Assembly (NCBI GenBank): GCA_934047225.1
Contig: OW204012.1
Location: 2,666,001 to 2,730,000, forward strand
DNA from: Ypsolopha sequella
Lineage: Eukaryota; Arthropoda; Insecta; Lepidoptera; Ypsolophidae
DNA length: 64,000 nucleotides
Direction: 5' to 3'
The notes beneath the pieces were generated by a model, which saw only the letters and a list, made by a program, of their open reading frames with translations, was not told where the DNA came from and did not search any database. A program made the translations under genes and the position numbers. Below are positions 56,676 to 64,000 of the stretch, piece by piece. Within the stretch, counting starts at the first letter, position 1, and every line of letters begins with the position of its first letter.

Positions 56676-58129
56676 AAGTGACTTACTATGCTATTGGCCG
56701 TCTGGCCTTAACAGCTTTACCCGGACAAAAGGAGGGAACGCCGAGAACGTTCACCTCCTGTGATTTTTAATCAACAATCGCTGAGGGCCCCCAGCTGGGG
56801 GACCTCGGCTCAGGACGTTGATGGTGTGTGCTCTATTGGAGAGAAGCGACCAGGTATATACCTGTATCGCGTGTCAAGTTGTCTGAGGTAGAGGCGTCGT
56901 TGACGCAAAGCGTTTGCTGAAAGCTTAGTGGTTGTAGTGACCGGGGCGGAGGGCCTCGTGTCTAATGGGGATGAAATGGTGTTTGAAGTGTTACGTCTCC
57001 TACGTCGGGGACGGTGAATGAAAACAGGGGCAGTCGCTGAGGTATTATCGTCGGGGTTGTTGGGGGGGTCGGATGCTATAATCCGGGCTGTAATGTCGTC
57101 GTCAGGATCTAATAATACGTGACGCGGGCGTCGTTTGCAATATTTGAATGAAGGATCCGCCACATACTCTGAAGCTCTCCTAATCAGTGGATTCCTATGG
57201 TTTGATGAGGTATCGAAGAATTTCCTAGATGCCTCCCTCATATAGTGACGAACAGTAGGGACACGAAGGTCCTTGTGAAGATTATAGTTGCGGACGAACC
57301 ACGGAGCACCTGTAGCCCTACGCAAAAACCTATTTTGAATAACCTGTAGTTTGTTAATATGATATTTGGAAGCGTGGGCAAATGCCACACTAGCATAAGT
57401 GAAGACTGGTCTGATGCAAGTGAGATATAGCCTTATTTTGCTGCGAAGGGACAATTTACTTCGAGCATTTACTAGTGGGAATAGCCTACTCAAGAAGAAG
57501 GCTGCTCGGTCTCTGACAATTTTGATGTGAGGGCCAAAGGTGAGCCGACTATCAAGTGTTACCCCTAAGTATTTGGCTTGTTTGGACCATGGAACTGGCC
57601 GGCCAAAGAGCGAGAGACTTGGTAGTGAATTATTACCACCAAGCCACCGTTTGAAATATATCGCTTGACTTTTCTCAGGATTGACCTCTATCCTCCATTT
57701 CCTAAACCAATCACCTAGTTTGGATGCTGCGCTCTGCATGCGGGACCCTATGATCTTCATACTATTGCTCCTCAAGTAGAGAGCTGTGTCATCTGCGAAA
57801 AGGGCAAGTCGAACGAATTTATCACGAGGAATGTCACTCGTGTATAACGAAAATAGCAACGGAGACAAGACTGACCCCTGCGGGACTCCTGCATGTATCG
57901 GATGCGACGTAGAGTGGACTCCTTCGACACGATACCTAAATTTACGATTCGAAAGGAAGTCACGAACAGTTAAGACTAGCCTATCAGGAAAGCCGAGGCT
58001 GAAAAGTTTGTATGTCAGTCCGTTGTGCCAGACTTTGTCAAATGCTTTAGCGACGTCGAAGAATAGCGCTGCCGTACCCGCCTGCTTGCGGCGAGTGAAG
58101 CCAGAAAGGACGTATTCTGTGATGCGATG
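56634..58129 (-). mobile_element. Jockey-like LINE, 5'-truncated, copy 1
   Basis: Perfect 12-bp TSD tcaatcattcga (56622-56633, 58130-58141). The poly-A tail appears as ~40 T at the left edge. The long pure tail and clean TSD mark a recent insertion. Copy 2 at 61635 shows no difference I could see over ~1.2 kb. Confidence 0.95.
56810..58127 (-). CDS. Jockey-like reverse transcriptase, C-terminal ~440 residues
   Basis: Open from the truncation point to the stop at 56810. Palm motif A LFFDVAKAFDKVWHNGLTYK with the first catalytic Asp; motif B HAGVPQGSVLSPLLFSLYTS; motif C ALFADDTALYL with the Asp pair; then YLGVTLDSRLTFGPHIK, the thumb and connection (RPVFTYASVAFAHASKYH) and a basic tail (HRPRRRRRNTSNT). 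The endonuclease domain and N-terminal RT fingers are missing, so it cannot retrotranspose, although no frame damage is visible. No RNase H, as usual for jockey. Confidence 0.9.
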
Positions 58130-58600
58130 TCAATCATTCGAACCGGTGCGCCGCCTTTTTATAGGACGGCCTAGTCGACAGGTGGGGGGGCGGCGCGATG
58201 CGCTTGAACCACGTGCGGTTTATGACAGGACGATGACGCCACCCGTCACATACATTAATAATGTATGTATTTGTATCTCTATTACTCATAAAAAAAATCT
58301 CTATTCCACGCTATCGATTACTATTTGGCCTTATCCAAAAACACAAGTAATCACTTATTATTTAAAATATAATAGAATAGAATATCTTTATTTGGTATTT
58401 CCATATTTTTACTTAAAACTAACAACTAACGACTAATAATAATACCAAATAGGTCTCCACCCAGCATGTGTCATGAGCATGGCTAGCGACATGACGCTGA
58501 TTTTCAACGTGTAACAGAAAGGTGTAACCATATTTGAACAGCTTATTCAGTCAATGGTTTAGAACGACTTTTAAAAATGGAACAAATCCTGTATATCGAA

Positions 58601-60294
58601 AATAGTAGGTTATGCTACAAGGGCGCAAAGGAATAAATTAAGAGGACGATTTAAAATACGAGTGTAGCGAGTATTTTAAACGTAACCGAGTAATTTATTG
58701 CTTTTACGCCCGTGTATCATACTACGTTTTTCAATGCATAGTGTGAGGAAATAAAGCAAATATAATTTTGTGAACTTTAAATTGTAATTGGCTCAAAAGG
58801 ACTGTATCCAGAGCCGTTAAACAGTGGAAAAAAATGTATGACATTTATGGTACACAGGAAAAGCTGCAGGTTAGCCAACCATTGTAAATAAATAAAAAAA
58901 AAATTATAATAATAATGCCCTAGGGCAAAATAATCGACTTTCTGTTCGGTTTTGATGCATAAAAAGTGGGCCTTTACGAGCACATGCATTGAAATAGTAC
59001 ATTGTTCACCGAGGGAAGAAAGAGGAAGATTACCAACGAGGGTGTAGTTTGAGCCCCGAGGCGAAGCCAAGGGCCTCAATACACACGGGTTGGGAATCGC
59101 ACTTTTTCCCGAGTGATACATAGTTTATACTACACCTGCGAGGAAATAGTATAATTTTACTTTTAATCAAGATACAATAAAAGAAACCGACTGACTCGCG
59201 TGCGATTGTCACTTTTTATTTCCTTCTTATTTTTTATTATGCACAGGAAAAGCAAGTGGCCAGTATCATTTTTCTAGTTTTATGTACGAGTTCGCAAAAT
59301 AATACTGGCCACTTGGCCACTTGCTCATTCTTTATGTTATTTAAAAAAAAACTGGCACGTTAACAATAGATTTGCATATACTTTTTCTGCCCGCTCAAGC
59401 ACGTTAACAATGAATTTTCATACACTTTTTCTACCCGCATATACAATGCATGACAGTAATGACGTATTTTCTGCATCGTTTTCAAAAAAGTAAGAAGGTA
59501 CTTTCCGAGCAGGTGTAGTATAAAGAATATTACTTGCTTCATAGGAAAATACAACGCCGCTCGGCGGAAATGTATGGAAGGGCAGATTTCCTTTTTGAGA
59601 TTTCAAGTTTGGCTCCATAGTAAAAGTTGTTCTATACCATTGACCGAATAAGCTCTTAAAATATGGTTACACCTTTCTGTTACACGTTGTATATATATGT
59701 CATAAGTATACCTATATTTAAAATAAAAGAATAAGTAAAATTTTCAATTATAAGTTTGACAGAACACAACTAATCACATCTAAACTATTTGACAATTAAA
59801 TAAGCTTATTTGCTGCCCGTAAAATAAAGACAATTTCAGTATCCCTAAACCAACAAATAACAAACACCGAAAACAAATTCCAAACGAATCCCTTTATTAT
59901 TTTTCAATGCATGTGCTCGTAAAGGCCCACTTTTTATGCATCAAAACCGAACAGAAAGTCGATTATTTTGCCCTAGGGCTTTATTATTATTTATTTTTTT
60001 ATTTATTTACAATGGTTGGCTAACCTGCAGCCTTTCCTGTGTACCATACATGTCATATTTTTTTTTCCACAGTTTAACGGCTCTGGATACAGTCCTTTTG
60101 AGCCAATTACAATTTAAAGTTCACAAAATTATATTTGTTTTATTTCCTCACACTATGCATTGAAAAACGTAGTATGATACACGGGCGTAAGAGCAATAAA
60201 TTACTCGGTTACGTTTAAAACACTCGCTACGCTCGTGTCTTAAATCGTCCTCGTAATTTATTCCTTTTCGCCCTTGTGACATAAACTACTATTA
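58601..60294. mobile_element. Long-TIR foldback element F, complete
   Basis: Arms of ~390 bp (58601-58995 and 59905-60294) are inverted copies: aatagtaggttatgctacaa / its complement near 60280, 'caatgcatagtgtgaggaaa', 'ggctcaaaaggactgtatcc', 'ctgcaggttagccaaccatt' and 'ccgaacagaaagtcgatta'. Between them is ~0.9 kb without a clear gene, holding a small hairpin on 'aagtggccagtat'. The right end stops ~27 bp before exon B'. Partial copies at 10615 and 21730. Confidence 0.85.
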
Positions 60295-60322
60295 TTATTT
60301 ACCTTCAGGACCTTTTTTTCAG

Positions 60323-60397
60323 GATATAGTGGTTTGTGATGACTTGGTACAAAACAAGTGCGACGTAATGAAAACAGAAGATGAACCCGAATACATT
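60323..60397 (+). CDS. Cassette gene, exon B'
   Basis: 75 nt between ccttttttttcag and GTGAGT, phase 0/0: DIVVCDDLVQNKCDVMKTED then EPEYI. One codon shorter than exon B. The psi-K-x-E motif MKTE is kept. No exon C' was found in the remaining 3.6 kb, which is filled by nested transposons, so the gene should continue past the window. Confidence 0.78.
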
Positions 60398-60460
60398 GTG
60401 AGTAAATTAAAATATAATAAATTAAACCATATGAGAAAGATTAGGTATAAATCATATTAA

Positions 60461-61047
60461 GGGGCTGCACAATGCTAAAATTCAGTCCTGCTCTAACGCG
60501 TTTGTTTTTTAACTCTCTATCCTGCTCTAATCAGGGGGTCTACCGCGTAATTCTCATTTTCATCAACATCAACTTGATATTGAAATTTGTCGTGCGTGCG
60601 ACGACGCCCGCCTAACATGCCATCTCTTTTGCACGCGTTGAATTTCGCATGCATTTGCTTGAAGTTGATACAAATGAGAATTACGCGGTACAGCCCCAGA
60701 TGCCGCGCACGTAAAACTTCAGTTATTTTGAAATCGTGGCTACATTAGGACATTAACCATAATTTCTTTATGTAATAAAAATGTTTTTTTTTTCTAGTTA
60801 GTATCTGCGTGTGTTGGTTTCGTTTCAATCTGTTTTGAAACACGGAAACTGAATCGCTTTTTTCGTGAAATTCATGCTTTTTTTAAAGTAATGCAATTAA
60901 TAGAATATTGAAAGTATGTTTATTTTTAAAGTGTAATTAATAATTGTCTTGAGTCAAAAAACACGCCATATTTTTTTCAAATTTTTACAATCTACATTGA
61001 CGGAATTGAATCCAATACAAAACTGATGTTTAGCATTGTGGAGCCCC
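60461..61047. mobile_element. TTAA-flanked MITE, family H, copy 2
   Basis: ggggctgcacaatgctaaa / tttagcattgtggagcccc, with TTAA at 60457-60460 and 61048-61051. Interior as at 13313, except for the family G MITE at 60535-60696. Confidence 0.88.
60535..60696. mobile_element. MITE family G, copy 2, nested
   Basis: 162 bp, ggggtctaccgcgtaattct to agaattacgcggtacagccc, with a 3-bp TSD cag. The empty form 'gctctaatcagatgccgcgg' is present at 13375, which fixes the ends. Confidence 0.88.
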
Positions 61048-61549
61048 TTAAATAAAGGAATCGAGGAACGAGTGGTTTAATTATTTATAAAGGATTTCGA
61101 ACATTTTAATATGGAGCTTGGCCGTTGGTCGGCCATGTTTTTTCATCAATATTTTGAAATGAAATGCACAATTAGTCTCGATTTTGTCGAAATAAGCTTA
61201 AAATGCTATTCTAAGTTTATTTCGACCAAATAATGGCTAATTGTTCATTAGATTTTCAAGCTGTTGATTTATAAACCTAACTTATATTGAATTATTGGCG
61301 TGAATTGTCATAGACCAATATCTTTTAAACATTAAACTTTTTAAAATTTATTGAAAAAGGCGTTACTTTGCGGAAGTCCATCATAAATTTGTAGATATAT
61401 TAATAATTTGCAATATTCCGCTAAACACTCTTACCATGCTATTCAAAATGCAGACTCAAGCACCGCCCGCCCTCCCGCATAAAACATGCACAAGCAAAGC
61501 AAGCAGTACGAGCACAAAATAAAGCAATCTTAAATAACAAGCAAGAAAA

Positions 61550-61596
61550 CTTATCGACACGTGTTTCGCCTCTAAACGAGGCATCCTCGGGATGTG
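61550..61596 (-). ncRNA. Candidate hammerhead ribozyme, left arm
   Basis: Reverse complement of the motif at 63588-63634, preserved in the inverted arm. See that entry for the structure. Confidence 0.4.
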
Positions 61597-61634
61597 TAGT
61601 CCGCCCGACCGCTCGACAGCAAATGAAGAGCTGC

Positions 61635-62856
61635 TTTTTTTTTTGAAGTGACTTACTATGCTATTGGCCGTCTGGCCTTAACAGCTTTACCCGGACAAAA
61701 GGAGGGAACGCCGAGAACGTTCACCTCCTGTGATTTTTAATCAACAATCGCTGAGGGCCCCCAGCTGGGGGACCTCGGCTCAGGACGTTGATGGTGTGTG
61801 CTCTATTGGAGAGAAGCGACCAGGTATATACCTGTATCGCGTGTCAAGTTGTCTGAGGTAGAGGCGTCGTTGACGCAAAGCGTTTGCTGAAAGCTTAGTG
61901 GTTGTAGTGACCGGGGCGGAGGGCCTCGTGTCTAATGGGGATGAAATGGTGTTTGAAGTGTTACGTCTCCTACGTCGGGGACGGTGAATGAAAACAGGGG
62001 CAGTCGCTGAGGTATTATCGTCGGGGTTGTTGGGGGGGTCGGATGCTATAATCCGGGCTGTAATGTCGTCGTCAGGATCTAATAATACGTGACGCGGGCG
62101 TCGTTTGCAATATTTGAATGAAGGATCCGCCACATACTCTGAAGCTCTCCTAATCAGTGGATTCCTATGGTTTGATGAGGTATCGAAGAATTTCCTAGAT
62201 GCCTCCCTCATATAGTGACGAACAGTAGGGACACGAAGGTCCTTGTGAAGATTATAGTTGCGGACGAACCACGGAGCACCTGTAGCCCTACGCAAAAACC
62301 TATTTTGAATAACCTGTAGTTTGTTAATATGATATTTGGAAGCGTGGGCAAATGCCACACTAGCATAAGTGAAGACTGGTCTGATGCAAGTGAGATATAG
62401 CCTTATTTTGCTGCGAAGGGACAATTTACTTCGAGCATTTACTAGTGGGAATAGCCTACTCAAGAAGAAGGCTGCTCGGTCTCTGACAATTTTGATGTGA
62501 GGGCCAAAGGTGAGCCGACTATCAAGTGTTACCCCTAAGTATTTGGCTTGTTTGGACCATGGAACTGGCCGGCCAAAGAGCGAGAGACTTGGTAGTGAAT
62601 TATTACCACCAAGCCACCGTTTGAAATATATCGCTTGACTTTTCTCAGGATTGACCTCTATCCTCCATTTCCTAAACCAATCACCTAGTTTGGATGCTGC
62701 GCTCTGCATGCGGGACCCTATGATCTTCATACTATTGCTCCTCAAGTAGAGAGCTGTGTCATCTGCGAAAAGGGCAAGTCGAACGAATTTATCACGAGGA
62801 ATGTCACTCGTGTATAACGAAAATAGCAACGGAGACAAGACTGACCCCTGCGGGTG
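61635..62856 (-). mobile_element. Jockey-like LINE, 5'-truncated, copy 2
   Basis: TSD atgaagagctgc (61623-61634, 62857-62868), with two extra bases at the 5' junction and a short poly-A (10 T at the left). Truncated further than copy 1, at the GVPQGS motif. Confidence 0.93.
61780..62838 (-). CDS. Jockey-like reverse transcriptase, C-terminus, copy 2
   Basis: 352 residues identical to those of copy 1 (FADDTALYL catalytic box, YLGVTLDSRLTFGP, basic tail). Motif A is lost by truncation. Dead as an element. Confidence 0.9.
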   Translation of the reverse strand: MSPLLFSLYTSDIPRDKFVRLALFADDTALYLRSNSMKIIGSRMQSAASKLGDWFRKWRIEVNPEKSQAIYFKRWLGGNNSLPSLSLFGRPVPWSKQAKYLGVTLDSRLTFGPHIKIVRDRAAFFLSRLFPLVNARSKLSLRSKIRLYLTCIRPVFTYASVAFAHASKYHINKLQVIQNRFLRRATGAPWFVRNYNLHKDLRVPTVRHYMREASRKFFDTSSNHRNPLIRRASEYVADPSFKYCKRRPRHVLLDPDDDITARIIASDPPNNPDDNTSATAPVFIHRPRRRRRNTSNTISSPLDTRPSAPVTTTTKLSANALRQRRLYLRQLDTRYRYIPGRFSPIEHTPSTS

Positions 62857-62885
62857 ATGAAGAGCTGCCGCCCGGAGCTCACCTT

Positions 62886-63036
62886 TTATACACCGGCCTG
62901 GCTAGTTGTTTGGTGGGAATAAATGGATGACGAAAACATACGTAAAAGGGGGGTACTTATAAAATTAGTTTGTTCGTTCAGTAAATCAGAGTTATTCTTG
63001 TTTTTCAATATCTTTTTTTTATTTTTTTTTATTTTT
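62886..63036 (-). pseudogene. Penelope protein C-terminus, left arm
   Basis: Minus strand: ILKNKNNSDLLNEQTNFIST then PLLRMFSSSIYSHQTTSQAG and stop. It reads PLL where the right arm is frameshifted in a run of C, so this arm keeps the better version. Confidence 0.7.
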
Positions 63037-63299
63037 TTTATTTTCAACACATCATAGGTAGTTACAAATAGTAATCTTCGCCAAACTACTGAGTAGTTTG
63101 TTGGCGACAACGCTCTTCCACTTTTACTATAAACCTACCACAATATCTTATATTTTATATATCTTATCTAACTATTACTCTAACATGCATTGTTTAATTT
63201 TTTGTTTTAGAAGTAGCAAGGTAGTAGGTAAAGAAGTAGTAGGTATAAAGAACACATCTCAGCCTATAGAAATAATCATCCCGAAAAATCGCATTTTGC

Positions 63300-63516
63300 G
63301 AAACATATTTTAGAGTCCGGTCATAGTTTGCCTAACAATCATTCATTTGATATAAAACATATTTGTAAGAAAGGTTTAAGAATGTGTGTGCTAGAACAGT
63401 TAGAGATATTGAAAAACAAGAATAACTCTGATTTACTGAACGAACAAACTAATTTTATAAGTACCCCCCCTTTTACGTATGTTTTCGTCATCCATTTATT
63501 CCCACCAAACAACTAG
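63300..63516 (+). pseudogene. Penelope protein C-terminus (GIY-YIG side), right arm
   Basis: HSFDIKHICKKGLRMCVLEQ then LEILKNKNNSDLLNEQTNFI. The HSxDxxxIxxxxKKGxRxxxLEQLEI...LLNEQ pattern is the C-terminal end of Penelope reverse transcriptases, after their GIY-YIG endonuclease. Upstream, in another frame, NTSQPIEIIIPKNRILRNIF ends in a stop. 5' truncated; no RT core. Confidence 0.7.
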
Positions 63517-63587
63517 CCAGGCCGGTGTATAAAAGGTGAGCTCCGGGCGGCAGCTCGTCATTTGCTGTCGAGCGGTCGGGCGGACTA

Positions 63588-63634
63588 CACATCCCGAGGA
63601 TGCCTCGTTTAGAGGCGAAACACGTGTCGATAAG
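63588..63634 (+). ncRNA. Candidate Penelope-type hammerhead ribozyme, right arm
   Basis: atcC-CGAGGA-t-gcctc-gttta-gaggc-GAAAC-acgtGTC-gat. Stem II gcctc/gaggc is perfect; GAAAC and GTC are canonical; stem I atc/gat and a very short stem III fit the minimal hammerheads known from Penelope-like elements. The CUGANGA box reads CCGAGGA (U4 to C), which may weaken cleavage. Established: Penelope-like elements carry such ribozymes. Inference: this one. Confidence 0.5.
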
Positions 63635-63879
63635 TTTTCTTGCTTTTTATTTAAGATTGCTTTATTTTGTGCTCGTACTGCTTGCTTTGCTTGTGCATGT
63701 TTTATGCGGGAGGGCGGGCGGTGCTTGAGTCTGCATTTTGAATAGCATGGTAAGAGTGTTTAGCGGAATATTGCAAATTATTAATATATCTACAAATTTA
63801 TTAAACTTTTTAACAACAATAAAAAAACAATGTTAAGTATGCACTTTGTACCGAGCTAATGACGTTTAACCTTGTTAAA

Positions 63880-64000
63880 AAAGTTCCTTAAGGTTAAACG
63901 TCAGTCGCTTAGCGCAAAGTGCATGACTTAACTTTGTATTTATTGTTTATATATTTAAAATTTAAATGTATTTTGGTCTGTGGCATTTGAAGCCAGTAGC
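63880..64000. mobile_element. MITE family D, further copy running off the window
   Basis: 'aaggttaaacgtcagtcgct', 'tagcgcaaagtgcatgactt' and, at the edge, 'tctgtggcatttgaagccag' match the left arm of 9825-10177. Confidence 0.7.

Larger units (their letters stand above)
61345..63799. mobile_element. Penelope-like element with inverted arms
   Basis: 14-bp duplication attaaactttttaa on both sides (61331-61344, 63800-63813). Large inverted arms: aaatttgtagatatattaat...gcatcctcgggatgtgtagt at the left, its complement at 63540-63799, and the segment 62870-63010 complementary to 63395-63545. The C-terminal coding end of a Penelope protein is present in both arms. An inverted partial copy joined to the element is a known Penelope habit. 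A jockey LINE is inserted in the left arm. Confidence 0.75.
61150..63872. mobile_element. MITE family D, copy split by a Penelope-like element
   Basis: 61150-61344 ('tgcacaattagtctcgattt', 'gaattattggcgtgaattgt', 'cattaaactttttaa') continues at 63800-63872 ('aatgttaagtatgcactttg', 'ctaatgacgtttaacc'). The gap is filled by 61345-63799. Confidence 0.65.

Noticed and set aside
57786..58436. 216-codon plus-strand ORF
   Set aside because: It is the antisense shadow of the jockey-like reverse transcriptase for most of its length.

Overview
The window is nuclear DNA of an arthropod and almost certainly of a moth or butterfly. It is AT-rich, has intron-containing genes with GT..AG junctions, and is packed with repeats typical of Lepidoptera: the dispersed element ending in 'ccaagtgcgagtc', tRNA-headed SINEs ending 'gtcgtgacgatata', Helitrons starting 'TCctactaatattata' and ending 'gggcaaaagCTAGt', and RTE-, jockey- and I-type LINEs. 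No species can be named. There is no bacterial-style operon, rRNA or CRISPR array.

Layout. 0-23 kb is a layered field of foldback MITEs, SINEs and LINE scraps with no firm host gene. At 24 kb, minus strand, lies one well-supported host exon: the first coding exon of the cilium protein CFAP410 (C21orf2). 24.3-27.9 kb holds a hAT MITE, a broken LINE inside another MITE, and an RTE-related repeat. 27.9-31.4 kb is a complete-looking hAT transposon with an 8-bp target duplication and a two-exon transposase gene of about 835 aa. 31.8-32.4 kb has two weak minus-strand host-gene candidates. 33-39.8 kb contains nested LINEs.

From about 37.5 kb to the end runs the most interesting part, a plus-strand gene of unknown name. 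Five spliced exons can be read (A, B, C, A', B'), plus a possible 5' exon. A' and B' are diverged duplicates of A and B, and splice phases fit throughout (A 1/0, B 0/0, C 0/1, A' 1/0, B' 0/0). A+B+C is 294 nt, so each cassette adds 98 codons in frame. The peptides are acidic and carry several SUMO-type psi-K-x-E motifs. The 3' part of exon C with its splice donor is amplified into ten near-identical 75-bp units, giving ten in-phase donors. The introns are swollen by transposons: a 9.07-kb element with matching TIRs and a decayed YqaJ-type nuclease segment, a Helitron, two identical jockey-like LINE copies, a 1.7-kb foldback element with arms of about 390 bp, and a Penelope-like element with inverted arms that each carry a possible hammerhead ribozyme.

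Confidence is high where TSD, TIR and coding evidence coincide: the hAT, the hAT MITEs, the LINE insertions and the exon cassettes. It is low for single-exon host candidates. All superfamily names were assigned by eye.
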